Assembly (NCBI RefSeq): GCF_932276165.1
Contig: NC_064007.1
Location: 2,366,001 to 2,430,000 of the forward strand
Reading direction: 5' to 3'
DNA from: Plutella xylostella
Taxonomy: Eukaryota; Arthropoda; Insecta; Lepidoptera; Plutellidae
DNA: 64,000 bases
Part shown: in pieces, positions 32,091 to 45,338 of the stretch
Numbering within the stretch: the first letter of the stretch is position 1
Layout of the letters: each line of letters begins with the position of its first letter
Made by a program: the position numbers and the translations under genes
The notes under the pieces: generated by a model
What the model was told of the DNA's origin: nothing
The model's database searches: none
Seen by the model: only the letters and a program-made list of their open reading frames with translations

Positions 32091-34214
32091 CCATATAGCG
32101 GTGGTCAAATTAATATAAAATATACATTCCAATCCAATGGTTCCTAACCGTGAGAAAGTGGCATAATAACAAAATTGACATTTCTATTTCCCGATCCGAT
32201 TTTGCCGCTTCCGGGTTTAAGTTTTCGGAATTTTTTTAAACTTTATTTTTGCTATCTTTGAATTAATTATTTCAGACTTTATTTGTTCAATGTTTACGCC
32301 TCTATTATAGTGTTCCACTTGGTCTGCCGTGCAGAATTGCACGTAGCAAGGTTGCATGTTCCGTACGGATTAATATAACTCTTTACTGTCCGAGGTTTCC
32401 GAAACCAATGATTTAAAGTAGAAAGCAGAATGTAGGTCAGTAAGACTAAGTAAATGGGGTAGTCACGGTTACGAAGCAATAGGATCAAAATTTCAGGAAA
32501 GTAGATAGGTACAGGAGGGAATATTCTCCCTCTAATCCCAATAATCTCCCTCCCAAAATCTCCACGTTTTAAATGGGGCACTTTTTGTCACTAAAGTACT
32601 TATAAAACCTAAAAAGATAACATCAGTAACGTCACACATCACACAACGTTCTCACGACCAACAATGGAATCATAAAACGTTCGGATTTTAAAACACGGAA
32701 GCCGTTTGACAGTTGAGAGCTAATACAGCGTTCGAAAATCAAATTCGTATCCTAATTGACGTTAAGCGCTTTAACCGACCGACGTTTTCGGAATGACGTT
32801 TTGAATTTGCGCCCGTGTTGCGTATTGACATAATTCAATTGGAAGTAGTTTGCGCGCTCGGTCCCGAATTGGGGTTTTGTAAAGTCGCGTAGAACAGTAC
32901 ATCAACATCGATCAACAAATGGCATAGGTTTTGGATGGCCTTTTTGTCTAAAGGTGCCATTTGGCAGGGGACGAAATGAGGTTGCAGCAAACGACGTGTC
33001 GCTACGACACTACTGGTTTCTGGGTATATTATTTGGCGGCTATAGCATTTACGTTCGATTACACGTCCATAGAAATATTGACGTTATGAATCGTCGTCGT
33101 CGACGTCTGCTGCAAAAGAGAATTTCATGTCGCCGCCTATTTGCACCTTAATCCCTTTATTATGAAATTCCGTGCGTTGCTGTCGTTACTATCACCGGCA
33201 TGATAGTACACACAACATGCCATGTGCGTGTAAAAGTGTGGTTTTGTGAATACGCTGTTACGAAATAGCGAGTGAATACTTGAAGTAATGAGTGTGGTTA
33301 TTAGTGTAACAGGAAATGGCTATTAACTGAACTGTGCTGTCACCTAAATGTGGTTTAGATTTCTTTGTTTATCTTTGGGCTGTGAGAAAAGTGGGAAATG
33401 TGCCGGACTGATGTCCGCCGGACTGATGTCATGAATACCCATTTTTTATGTATTTCAAAATAATGTTCTTTTAAACGAAACTTATGATTGGCTAGTTGGC
33501 TTTAGAAACGGATCAATCAAGTGCCGACGTTTGCTCAAAATCCTCGCTTCTCGTTGGTTCAATTTGATTGACCCGAGGTGGACTAGCCACAGACAATTGT
33601 AAGATTGGCCCTGACACAGACACTACGATAATAAGATTAATAAAGATTCCGAGATGACCTTAAAAACTACATAATCTTGGCAAGAGCTTCGGATGTTCAC
33701 CACTTCGGTTTAGTGGAACTATCAACGTTTTAAAAGCAGTTTATAAGGATCACATCACTGGTTCTGTAAATATGTGTGAATGCTGTTATAAGTATATAAT
33801 ATTAACTGTCAAGTCGTTTCTTTGCAAACCAGTAGAAAATATATAACTGGACATTTGGACTTGCAAACAAAATACTAGATTGCTCTACTCCCCTTCCAAA
33901 AAAGCCCAAGTCATTTTATTTGAAACAGACAATTTCCCACTAGTGCAATTAACAAAAAACAAATGTAAAATCAAACGTAAACTAAATAAATGAGTTTTCC
34001 TTCTTTCAATGTACTAACTACAACTTGCTTATAAAACCGCACTCATGTCACAGACATAAAGCGGCTACATAGAATCGGTTGGTGAGGGCACCAGCTATTT
34101 CTGTCCATCCATGCTAGTCGGCTCGCCCACATAGCTACACTACTGGTTGGATAGAAAGATAGTCGGTTTTCGAACGCGTCCCAACGGATTTATATCTGTT
34201 ATGTTTGTGCTGTT
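32091..34214. other. Non-coding sequence, nothing recognised
   Basis: No repeat or gene could be supported. The direct repeat CCGGACTGATGTC occurs twice near 33402-33430. Confidence 0.4.
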
Positions 34215-34224
34215 TTTTTACTCG

Positions 34225-34432
34225 CCCGACCAATAGATGGGGATCTCACACACGGCCATCCGACCCCAAGCTAGGTAGAGCCTGTAATACTTATGGGTAT
34301 TGAACAGTTGATATAATATACACAGATACGTATTACACACAGGATCCTAGTACAAATATCTGTCTTCTGGTCGGGGATCGAACCCGAGACCTTCGGCATA
34401 GAAGTCAGGGTTAATAACCACTACACTAGTCT
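34225..34432 (-). mobile_element. tRNA-derived SINE, second family
   Basis: The minus strand shows the head with GTAGTGGTTATTAACCCTGA, B box GGGTTCGATCCCCG, and the body ending AGCTTGGGGTCGGATGGCCG, matching 6469-6740. Confidence 0.82.
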
Positions 34433-34901
34433 TATTTTTTTAAATAATATAGCGTATAGTCGTGATTCGCCACCCAGGCAAACAGCACGACAACTCGGCA
34501 ACAATGGCGGTCCATTCAGCGCTCAAATCACACGCACACAAAATGATTATGAGTGACAATGATCGTCAAATCCGTTTGTCGCGCAACTTATTGACGCAGC
34601 GAACTGAAGCGTCAGACGGCAGCCCCTGGGCCGGATCTAGGGTGTTGGATTAGAGGAGGCTTGGCCCTAAGGGCCTCTTGCTCCTCTTATAAACGTTGTG
34701 TATGAGATAAAAATGATAATGTCTTAAATGTTATTTGAGAAACAGTACACAATTTCACCTTATCCTGCCTGACATTGTGAAACAGTCACTATATATAGTG
34801 CACTAAAAAACTAATGCTATGTTTTAAAAAAATTTGAACAGCTGCGGTCAAAATAACTATGCATAATAGCCCCGGGGCCCTCTTCCCTCCTGGAATACCC
34901 C
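34433..34901. other. Non-coding sequence, nothing recognised
   Basis: A CCTGGAATACCC string at 34889 recurs at 35258, on the other side of two MITEs. Otherwise no pattern. Confidence 0.4.
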
Positions 34902-35035
34902 TGGAGGGTTACTATATACTGACGAAAAGCGAACGAATGAGAGCTGACGTGCAGTCGGCAGTATCGGGACGATACAACGACATAAAGTCGCGGGTCGCGC
35001 ATCAGCGCTCCGAAACTTAGTATTTCGACATATAT
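34902..35035 (+). mobile_element. MITE of the GGGTCACTCTATACTGACG family
   Basis: GGAGGGTTACTATATACTGA, CGAACGAATGAGAGCTG, GTGCAGTCGGCAG and CGAAACTTAGTATTTCG match in order the copies at 38219, 39976, 49623 and 60690. It ends near 35035. Confidence 0.75.
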
Positions 35036-35049
35036 ATGACGGACATGAC

Positions 35050-35233
35050 TATACAGGGTATTGCGTAAAAAAATGCGTTTTTTTTAAATTATTTTCAATA
35101 GAAACTGTTGTTCACGTGACTTTTTACTATTGAGAAAGACTTTTTTCGCGAATTTTGGAATTCTGATTTCAGTTTCCGGCTTAGATATATGTAGGTTTCG
35201 GATTAGTATACCCTTTTTGCAACATCCTGTATA
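35050..35233. mobile_element. MITE with TATACAGGGTGTTGC ends
   Basis: TATACAGGGTATTGCGTAAA on the left and the right-end complement TATACAGGATGTTGCAAAAA are inverted repeats. No ORF. Similar single ends occur near 603, 6340, 13330 and 38210. Confidence 0.65.
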
Positions 35234-36071
35234 GGCTGATCCCGAGGCACTCTTGCCCCCTGGAATACCCTGAATCCGCCCCTGGACGTCAATTGATTCG
35301 AGTTCGTCGGCACATATTATGACGGTTGTTGGCCCAATGGCTCCACTGTGATGGATTAGTCGCTGTTAACGCTCATCTTCAATTGCCAGTTGCAATTGTA
35401 GGGTGCATGGAAGGACCCTCGTCGAGTGAGAAATCAACTGTAACTTATACAGGGTGTTCGGCACATGGACTGACAAAACAATTCGATGATTAAGGACGAA
35501 GAGATCGTGGGACGTATTTTCTTCTTTGAGATCTATGTCGAAAACCCAAAAGTTAATTATTAAAAAAGTCAATTTTCCGAATATTATTATTTCGATGTTT
35601 CAAAAGTACGATTTTTTTATTATATTATTACGTATCTCTTCATAACTTTTGGGTTTTGGACATAATGTCCCCATATTCTTTAATTATAAATTATATAGAT
35701 ATTTTTATTGCGTTTCGGTTGGTGTTGGTATCACCCAAGTTAAATATAGTAATAATAATACTTAAATTAACACGGAAACGTCAACTCGGTGGCAAACATG
35801 TCAAGTCTAGATATTTGCACTAAACATTATGTTACGGAAACAAATATTTGTGTGAATATAGCATAGGCATGTTAGTTTTTTGACATTCTCATTTTGATTG
35901 GTTACTGCGGTTTTACGTTGGTACATTTTACGCAAACGTTTTACGTACTTAACACGTTACTAGAGGGGTGAAAAGTCCTGGTTTTAAATTACGGCCAGGG
36001 AAATTGTTATTGGTCTTATATGGTATCGCTAGTATGTTTAATTCTTCCAACCTCTATGAATAAAGCTACCG
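35234..36071. other. Non-coding sequence with an unpaired ACAGGGTGT end
   Basis: A TACAGGGTGTTCGGCACATG string at 35450 resembles a transposon end. GAAAACCCAAAAGTTA (about 35541) is loosely inverted near 35646 (TAACTTTTGGGTTTT), but no matching second end was found. Confidence 0.4.
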
Positions 36072-36191
36072 TTCCACCACCTACACAGCAATTAACCATC
36101 CATAAGCAGCGTCGCTCGCCTGTCATACATCTGTCAGATCCATACAATTCACGTCACATTAGATATTTAATAATGTTTGGTGGTGGCAACC
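36072..36191. mobile_element. MITE (GCAGCGTCGCTCG family)
   Basis: CCACCACC...CAATTAACCATCCATAAGCA, then GCGTCGCTCGCCTGTCA and ATGTTTGGTGGTGGC, match 58478-58631. The ends are inverted repeats (CCACCACC / GGTGGTGG). Confidence 0.7.
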
Positions 36192-36361
36192 CCATAGCAT
36201 CTTATTACTGCGGCGTCACTGCGGCATAGCCGATCGTGTTGGTGAAAAGGTTTCTTTCAATCCCGGATAGCATCAGTCAAGTGCTTACTATAACGAGGCG
36301 TCGTGATCGAGCGTGTGAGGGCCCACTCAAGGTCCCGACGATGTCAGAATCGCCCCCCTCA

Positions 36362-36692
36362 GTATGGGGAGTGCGACTTTTTTAGAGAGAGAGAGAAGCG
36401 GCGAGTAAACGTGAACTTGTATCGCGCGGGAGAGACACCTAGCGGTAAGTAGCTGCACTAGCTCCGCGGCTCACAAATTTGCGTTATGTTTCAGTACTCG
36501 ATCGGTAATGAAAAATCTGGCCCTCAGAGCGCGTAGTGTAGGTTTTTCTTAAACGATCGAGCAGTGAAAATCGACTCTTTTTCGTATGGGGCGGAGCTAG
36601 TGCAACGCGTAGGTATTATACCGCTAGGTAGCGACTCCACCGCGCCTTACTCACCACTATTCGAATGGAGTAAAAACTCGCACTCCCCATAC
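36362..36692. mobile_element. Foldback element, imperfect palindrome of about 330 bp
   Basis: GTATGGGGAGTGCGACTTTT and the complement of the right end, GTATGGGGAGTGCGAGTTTT, close the element. Inside, ACCTAGCGGTA pairs with TACCGCTAGGT and TGCACTAGCTCCGC with GCGGAGCTAGTGCA. The (GA)n run at 36386 is in the left arm. No ORF of its own. Confidence 0.7.
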
Positions 36693-38089
36693 AGATCTAA
36701 ATTGCTTGTATCGTTTTCCTATACGATGTTCTGTTTATTACTTTCTATTTCGAGCATTATTGAAATCACTCTTGAGTGATGTATCGCATGAGTCATGGTG
36801 TACCTTATTGAGCGCGCTACCGAATTATAATTTATTTAGTTTACCTTACAGAGAGTCTTTAAAATAAAGGTGTGTAAATATTTGTTACGCGGAGAAGTTT
36901 ACCAGAATCGCGCCCCGTTTTTGTGCTTCCGGCCTCGTTCTGCTAACTCAGTTTACTGAGAAATCGAAGCTTCAGTATACAATTCAATTAAGCTAGCTTA
37001 GCTATTCCTGTTTCCCATTAAATAATTACCTGAGTAAATTAACAAAAAAACATTGAACAACAATAGAGATATTCATTATGTATCAGCAGTTATTTAATTT
37101 TCCATACTATCGCCTCTATTGCAGTAGAGGTATGTAAGGTATGTTTCTATTTTTCAGCTACGTTTCCAATAAACAGCTGAGTTTTACAGCAAGAACATTT
37201 GATAAAAGCACATCGTGGCTTGCAAATTCTACACACCTAGCCGTTACCATTTATCTAAAACCTTTTATAAAACATAAATTTCATTCCAGGGTACCCTAAT
37301 GATGCGAAATAATTTAATGACCCTCCCGCCACGAAGATATCGTCTAACAAACGGACCAAGCCACACTTAAACTTTAGTGTTGAGCGTATTAAATAGTAAG
37401 GAAGCATAACAAGAAATAGTTTGGCCAGTAGAAACAATTTGGTCGGACTCTGTGCCAAGTTTGCAGTTTAACTGTGCTTCTTCTGAGAGCTAACGAGTCG
37501 TAACCTAGGCAGGACATAAACAAGCATTTGCCTAAATGCTATTTAATGCAACTATAATAGGGGGGACCGCATAGGACCATCCTTTATGGCGGTAATTGGG
37601 AAGCGGCGTCTTTGGGCTTCCTAAACAACCAGATCTAAACTAAGTACTACTACCACATTGGTAAATATCTCTAGAGGTATAAAAACGGACTGTAGTTGGT
37701 AAGAATAATCTTGACCGGAAAGTAGGCGTTATACGTTTTTATGCTACTTATGTAATTATATGATACAAAAATACAATAAATACAAAATCTTATGAATACC
37801 AAAATATATTTTTTCAGGGGATCAATTTCGACATTTCTATTTTAAAAACCTCAGTATTTTAATGAAACGCAGAGGCATCCCCGAAGCATATCACCACCAC
37901 ATTCGTTACAAAGACATCGTCCCCGTAATATGCATTTGCACTGAAGCCAAGTAAATCAACAGCCTTATTCACCGAGCATACCGAGGCTGGGAATACAAAA
38001 ATTCTGCGCATATTTTCTCCAAATTGCTCTTATATTTTTGTCAGCGGAATGGGAGTCTAAAAACTTTGCAGCGTGTGCACATTTGGCCC
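36693..38089. other. Non-coding sequence, nothing recognised
   Basis: AT-rich. No frame or repeat could be supported. Confidence 0.4.
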
Positions 38090-38375
38090 GAGTTTACGGG
38101 AAGCAGGCGGACCTGCGGGGTTACTCCACAGATCCAAATCTCCTAGAACTAAAGGTTTTCAGAATGACCCCCTAAGTCATTAACTTTCGGCTTAGTACCT
38201 ACCATTTTTGCAACACTATAAATTACGAAAAACTAAGTTACGAAGCCATGCTCCGCGAGCCACGACTATCTCTTTATATTGAACGTGCCGATTGGACGAC
38301 AGCTCTCGATTGTTATTTTTTCGTCAGTATAGAGTTAACCCTCTTGAATGAGTTTACGGGAAGCAGGCGGACCTG
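38090..38375. repeat. MITE flanked by exact 26-bp direct repeats
   Basis: The 26 bp at 38090-38115 (GAGTTTACGGGAAGCAGGCG...) recur without change at 38350-38375. Between them is a minus-oriented member of the GGGTTACTCTATACTGACG family (38219-38347, other end near 38117). It contains a fragment of the ACAGGGTGT repeat (38130-38217), closely like 13215-13345. Confidence 0.75.
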
Positions 38376-39387
38376 AACTTTTAAATTGTTAGACTCCGGA
38401 TAGTGTTTTTATGCGGGAGGAGCTCAAAAGGTCTGGGAACGCCTTGTTCACTGTAAATGCGTCTCGTATTTTTTCGAGGTGCTGTCTAGATTAAGGCCAG
38501 TAGTTTACAAAATTTAATAGATGTCAAAAACACGAGAAAATTACATATTATCTACCAAATTTCCTGGTGTTTACATCCAATTGGCATCTATAAAATTTAG
38601 CGGACTTTGGGCCCTGCAAACTAAACAGTCGTATGAAAAAAATGAGTACATATTAGGTAAGTCTTTGTTTTAGGCGTGTGTAACTGTAAGCCATAGGCCA
38701 AGGTCTTCCGTTTTGGGGTGGGCTTGTCACGCCCAGCCATACATTTTGTTACCGTGGCGGTAACCCTTACTTAGCCACTTCGAATATTGCTTTAATGGTC
38801 GCATGCAAGGGCTTAAATGCAAAGAGTTTATGGCTCGGTGTTACATTATTACGTAGCGCTAAATTGTAGTGTTGTTGTCGTCGCTTTTATTGTTTTGTCG
38901 ATTGGATTATGATTGAATTAGGTAAATCTTATTTTTAAAAACTTAGATTTTGACATATAAATACCATAGTCAGCTATACTTAAAACTCTAGTGAGTATTT
39001 TATAGTATTTACTTTAACGCTGCACTGTGAAGAAAGCAGCTTATTATGAAGCCAGTTGAGATGTTCCCATAATCTATTGGCACCCAACATGGGACATAAT
39101 TGGCGCCCAACTAGGGATCTAAGCCAACTGAAATCGAATACAATATTTTTATAATTCTCTTACCTATCCATAATATGTAATGACATAGAGAGTTTCGTTA
39201 GATTTAGCTCTGAGTATATATTATGAATGTGTATCCACATCGTAAATTGACATTGTACTCGGTAAATAATAAACTAACTGCACAAAACAATGTGTAACGT
39301 ACTAAAACACGAACGTCAGTTAATAAAACCGGGAAATAAAAATGAATTTTATGGTTTCCGGAATAGAATCGAGCCACGATGTGACAA
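38376..39387. other. Non-coding sequence, nothing recognised
   Basis: No frame or repeat could be supported. Confidence 0.4.
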
Positions 39388-39500
39388 ACATAGCGTGGGA
39401 CGCCATCCAGTTTAAGTGGCTGAATGCGAAAAGCAGAGGCATATACCTACTATACATAAAGCAGCGGTGTGAGGCCTATGTCCAGCTGTGGACGATGGGT
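39388..39500 (+). mobile_element. RTE LINE 3' remnant
   Basis: Plus-strand GGTGTGAGGCCTATGTCCAG..GTGGACGATGGGTGG resembles the codons for GEAYVQQW and the stop region of the RTE copy at 5171. It is too decayed for a frame. Confidence 0.55.
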
Positions 39501-39975
39501 GGTTGTTGGCTTTGATTATGGTTCAGACAACTTTATTTTATAAAATAATAAGAGGCAATTTTCCTCAATTCCTTGTTAGCTATAATTAGAAGAAGTACCT
39601 ATTTAAATACGGTAAACAGAAATGTGAAAGATCAATTTCCGTTATTATTAAAAACATTTATTGTTTTCATATTTTTCATTTAATTATAACCTATTTATTG
39701 CTTACCTATTGATTTTATTGCTTTTATACATTTATTATCTAATTTGAGACTAAATACGAGTTCTTTTTTAATATGAAAGGATACATGGAAACCCAATATG
39801 AACTTCCTAAAATAAAAATAATGGTAAAACAGTAACATTTTCTAAAAATACTCCTTCTTGTATATTTATTTCTTTACACAATATGAAAACAGCAAAATTA
39901 CAGTAATATTGTGAGAGCAGGTCAAGGCAAACTCCTCGCCTCTTATATGTGAGTGAACTTTTACACGTGGGCCTG

Positions 39976-40075
39976 GGGGGTCACTCTTTACACCGACAAA
40001 CGAACGAACTAAAATACATGCAATCGGCACGCTTAATACAACAAGATAGAGCTGTGGTTCGCCCCTGGGATTTTT
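39976..40075 (+). mobile_element. MITE of the GGGTCACTCTATACTGACG family, partial
   Basis: GGGGGGTCACTCTTTACACC, CGAACGAAC, GCAATCGGCACGCTTAATAC and GATAGAGCTGTGGTTCG match the family in order. The right end is missing. Confidence 0.65.
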
Positions 40076-41899
40076 ATTCTGTTCTGCTGTGCTATGGCCG
40101 GTTACGGTATTTACTAACCGAATTTTGATACCTACTGTTTTTTGGATACAGTATACTATTACTACAAAAACTAGATTAAAAAGACTAGAAGTAAAACGTA
40201 AGAAATAATTAAACTTTGAGACCAATTCTATGTAACACTTCAAAAATCCTAAGCAAGTATATACATAATTTTTTTGCAATGGCACTAAATTGAGAACCTC
40301 CTTTTTCGAAGTCTATTTTTATTTCTAAAGCCGAAAAAAAGTATATTCACAGAAACCAGCTCCAACTTATACCGGTTAAAAAGGGTGGAAACCGGTTAAA
40401 ATAGCATGGCACTGAAACTATATTTAGTTCACCCGCTAACGAATAAGGGCTCAAGGTAAAGTTGGGAACGAATTGTGTTATGTTTATAAAAATCAATACC
40501 ATATTTCGGCTCGATCTGCCCGCTTTATGCAAATAGGGGCCGTGCCAAAAATATACAGTGGATTCTACAAAGTGACATCTTGCTTTCCGTGGCTGTAATT
40601 TTAACTGTAACACACAACAAAACCTCTTTTGGATACCTCCGTACGAAGTTCAGTGAACGACAGTAGCATCCGCGATTCTGCACTCCACAGCAATAAGCGT
40701 AAGGGAGGAATTCGCGTAACAGTAGCACGTCCCGTGTAAGCTAAACTGTACGTAAATGTCAAGGGTTCTCTTCCCGAGATTACGACCGGCTTCAGATTAA
40801 ATTAGAATTTTATTTTTTGCACGAATGTTTGTTTTATATTTTATCCCCCCGGAGTGGCGGTCCTTGTTTGCCCAGGCGTGTTGTAAATTGGTGAGAGTGT
40901 GACAGCATGTGTTATTGCTGAAACGTATTAAAGTTAATGCCGTACAGGGTGTGAATATTTAATGCTAGAATTTGTACTTTCTCCTCAAGTTTATGGGTTT
41001 TGTTAAGATGCCTGAGGGGCCTGTTTTGTTTTTATTTATTTTATTTATCACCGTTACAGATTGATAGTCGGTCTCAGTGTACAATTTGCGGACATAGCAC
41101 GTAGAAGTTTTTTTTTTCAAAATTAATTATTATAAATTACTTTTGAAGTGTAACAGCTTTAAACGTAGGTATTGCTAAGCCTCACACAACCTTTTGTCGG
41201 CCGTTTTCTGGCATGAAAATTACATAATATCAAATGAACTTTATAGTACGTTTGTTATGTCATGTGTTTAAAAAAGTCCAATGTCTTTATAGATTTAGGA
41301 GACCTTTCTTAGAACTCGAGTTAAATAGCTGGCTGATAGCCATTCATTAAATCTAAAACTGGCGGTAATTCAGCACTATCAATCTATGCGTCAGTCGGTT
41401 AGACTTAAAATACCACAACTGCCGAGCACACGGCATACTCGTAAACATTACTGCAAAAACCCATTAAACGTGCCACAATGAACCTGTAACCCGCTCCACG
41501 AACCCAGTAGCTAGCTAGTAACTCACGTAATCGCACACGAAAAGGCCAACATGCGCTAACTTATACAGACTTAAAGTCGATTCGCATTCATATACTACCA
41601 AGATATCGTTTAGGGTAGGACCTCCCGTCTCACGTGCTTGCCAGTAGGTCACCGTTACGTAACCTTTACCGATGCGGCTCTCGAGGCACAGGCATAGGCG
41701 CAGGCCGCCTGAGCCCATGTTTAATTAAAAATGAAAAGTTCCATGTCCTCGCATGACGTAACTTGAACCCGGTGAACTCACCGTATCGACTTGCCCAACC
41801 TACTTTACGCTTGCCAAAAAGACATGGAATTATAGATTTTTCGTCCCCGCCGTACTCGGCGTTAACTGGGCCTGACAGATGACAGTTACAAGGAGTGCA
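40076..41899. other. Non-coding sequence, nothing recognised
   Basis: Random-looking frames only. No repeat could be assigned. Confidence 0.4.
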
Positions 41900-41929
41900 G
41901 AAGTATAGCTATGTGGCGGTAACCTTGAT

Positions 41930-42465
41930 GCTGCAGGCGAGCGGCGCGACTGCCCGGGCTGGCGTTCGATTTTCACTTGGAGCCTCGCGCGCCCATGTTC
42001 GCCCGGTGGGCGTGGCCTGCGAGCCGGTCAATAGCACAGCACGCGCTCGCTCGCTCGCTCTCTGCCGCGCGGCATACCTCCGTCCCGCTCGCTCCGGGGA
42101 TGATTGAAACGTCTGATGCCGCAGGCGCTCCAAGCGCCCCCTAGCCAAGGACGTTCAGTGAATCCGTCCCTGTCTGCCGCGAGAGCACGTGTCTCAGATA
42201 CTATGCTGTGATGTGTGCTGCCCTAGTACCGCGAGATATTTCACAACCAATTATGACTTCAAGTGCCTGATGTATGTGACTAATTTGATGCCTGAAAGGA
42301 ATCCCCTGGAGCCGCTGCGAGCGATGTGCGAGGCGCGCCGAGGACGCTCAGTCGCCACCACCAAGTGATATGGAGATTAGCGGGCCCTCTCGATCATCAC
42401 CTCTTCGTGTCTTCCGTCCTGTGAACCCTATCGCCTTGTTACTAAAGCTCTCGTCAGACTCTCAG
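41930..42465 (+). other. Candidate CpG-rich promoter and 5' UTR exon
   Basis: This is the strongest CpG cluster in the window (41935-42140), with a GCTCGCTCGCTCGCTC run, followed by stop-containing leader-like sequence ending GACTCTCAG|GTAAT, a consensus donor at 42466. TTCAGTG at 42154-42160 resembles an insect initiator. The overlapping frames on both strands (41895-42148) are products of high GC. Inference: a third alternative first exon of the plus-strand PMCA gene, 21 kb upstream of the coding exon. It could also serve an unseen nested gene. Confidence 0.5.
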
Positions 42466-45338
42466 GTAATCGCTATTTAATGTCCGTAGTGTCGGGTCGG
42501 CCATTTCTAACCTCAAAATTTTCCGATCGCTCGTAGTCGTAACCGAAGTGTGTCGAGCCCGTAAAACGTTCCTTTACGGGCCTATACATATATTATGATT
42601 TCCATGTCAGGAGGCAGCCGCCATCCTGTCGCCGGCAGTGCTCTAGTCTAGACGGCACGTAAAAACATCCGAATTCCTATTTGTAGGTTAGCTACCGACA
42701 TGACTCATTTGCTAAATACTCGCCAGAGGAGAATCGATCGCGGCAGAGCCTCGAGTAATCGAATACAAGGCTTTGTTTAGGATAACAGCTACCGATATCG
42801 GATACTCGTCGTTCGATTCTAATGGCTACTGACGTCAGACCCGCGTTTTCTTTAAAGAACAAGCGAATTCTTGAGTCAAGTTTATGAAACCGAAGACTTT
42901 CAAGTGTGTTTGCGGAGCTTTTACTTGAGGCAGGTTTATAATTAGTTACATTATCAATGTATTGAATTGGGTATTATTTATTTATACTCGTAATCTGCTC
43001 TACATTTAATATTCTTTTAGAGTTCCGTGCCTCGAATAGTAAAAGCGGAACCCTTATCGGACCAGTTTGTTGTCAGTCTGTCTCTCAAGTACCGGCAACG
43101 CTGAAGGGAAAAATCTGAAAGCTAGACTTTAATCATTGTCTGAAAAATTGGAAATTGAACTTTGTTCTTCAATTGCTATTAAAAAAACAGAGAAAAAACT
43201 AAATTATGTTTGAATAATACATAAATTTACTATTATTTAGAATTAATGGTACTGAACCTTTGTGCGCGAGTCCAACTCGCATAGCCGGTGTTTATCCAAA
43301 AAAAGATAGTCATATTTCCTGTTCACAGTTCGCTGTCCTAATCTTTCTTTTCTCTAGACCTTTCCATTATAAACCGCTGACAGCGAAGCATAACAATAGA
43401 CGATCAGCAAGCCGGGTTGATGCAGCAATTCTTGAACTTTGCCACCCTCGACCCGGTTCTCAAGTGATGTCCCGCAGATACATCCGCAACACTGAAACAT
43501 AGCCTCTATCCCACTCGTTCTGCAGAAGCCTAGAGGAAAACTTATGCTGAACGTATAGACTTCCTAGCGTAGCAACGGGGATTGTAACCAGGAAGAACTA
43601 TTTATGAATTTACGGTCCATTTGTCTTGTGACGTCACGTTGATGATGTCATGTCGCCCTCAAGTCCCTACATTATGAGCCGACTGGCGACGCTCAGAGCC
43701 GCCGTGCTCGTTAACTGACTGATTATCCTGGCGGTGTGATCGTTTCCCATCCATTACCAGCTAAGCAAGTGACCCACATTACCAGCCTTTACGTTAAAAT
43801 TTACTTTCATCGAAAAGTCGCACGTCATTGAAGGTGTACTTTTGAATTTGATTGGGAAATTGAAACGTTGATAACGTCACCCGACTCAAAAACTAGCATA
43901 GCGTTTTCAAAAAGAACGGTGTCAAAGACGAAAATACTTTTTGTACCTCTAAATACATAATAATGAGAGGTTGACTGAAAACTTTTAAAGAACAAACTGT
44001 AATAGGACTTTAAAATTTTACATTCTTTACTTACACCAAGAAAAGTTAAATAAAAATAAAAAGCTACTGTGAAAGAGTAAACTTAGAGCTTTCTTCTTGT
44101 ACTTAAAGCTTTTCATTTCAAACGACATTACTGAGCACTTTACCGGCTTAGTTCTCACCCATTAGTGCGCCACCAATAGAAACCTTTTAGCAATTAAACA
44201 TATCCATTCTAACACACCCGAGTATTCCACCACGTACCTTTTGTGTTACTTCCTGAATACATATTGTATGTATGCTCATAATTATTTTATTCCCCTACCC
44301 ACTAGGTTTATTTTACATGAAACAGTACCTAAATCAACGGATTTCATGATAATTGTACTCTAAAATAGGCTCCCTCAATTCGACGGATTACTGTTGATTT
44401 TATTACATATACATAACGGCTTCCTCGATAAATGTGTCAGAAAGTAATATGTATCCACATGGATACTCGGTTTTATTTAATGTGTGCACGAAATGGCTTC
44501 TTTCGTTTTTGAAGATACGATTTTGTTATCGTTATTGAAATAGATATCAGGAGTAGCCCGCAGGGCATATCGAGTGGTCTATCTTTATTGAAAATCGAAG
44601 CAAAATATCTAATACGGTACCAATATGGCTCGCCAAATGATTCGTTCGCAGATTGCATTTTGGTGATATTGTTGTCTGATGTACCGATAACCAACGTTGC
44701 CATGGAATGTTTTTTTGTACCTAAAAGTCCTACAACAACTTCTGCATGTGTAGTATGAAATGTTTCTTGTATTTCAAGCTTTCTTCATAAAACATATTTT
44801 AATTGTTTAGTTATAATAGAATCATCATAACCCTGTGCGATTAATGTGGCATTTCGAATTTAATTGTTCAGTGAATCATACACTCAATGCGGTATATTTT
44901 ACGACATCGCATAACTTTCAGTGCAGTAGGTAACCTAAATGTCAATACTTTTAATTTATTTTTAAAGCCTTGACAAGTAAATACCCCGAATTACATAACA
45001 GAAATTATTTTGAGCAAAAGAATTTTAATAGACCGTTAATAATTAAAAAGCCAGAGCGCTTAACACTACAAATACGGTAACATTTTGGCCTTCATACCTC
45101 AGGCTTCAGTGCTATCAGTTTATCACGATAACTTTTAATTAAACACATCTATTTGCACGCGTGATAACAAACGTTTATCGTTATAAAATTTTATGTCTTA
45201 CGACACTGATTCTGTGTTTGCAGTCTGATAAGCATATCAAAAATAAATCCTATCGCATTTGATAGGAACCGTACTAAGCTATACGACATTGTCATAATGC
45301 AGTGTTCGGCTTCCCTCGGTCGAGGAAGTTGATATATC
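42466..45338. other. Intron-like sequence, nothing recognised
   Basis: A TGACGTCACG palindrome (CRE-like) lies at 43631. No supported gene or repeat. Confidence 0.4.

Noticed and set aside
36386..36400. (GA)n run as a GAGA-factor promoter element
   Set aside because: It lies in the arm of a foldback transposon with no other promoter sign.
41895..42148. Overlapping ORFs in the CpG block
   Set aside because: GC-rich DNA lacks stop codons on both strands. The block is better read as promoter/leader.
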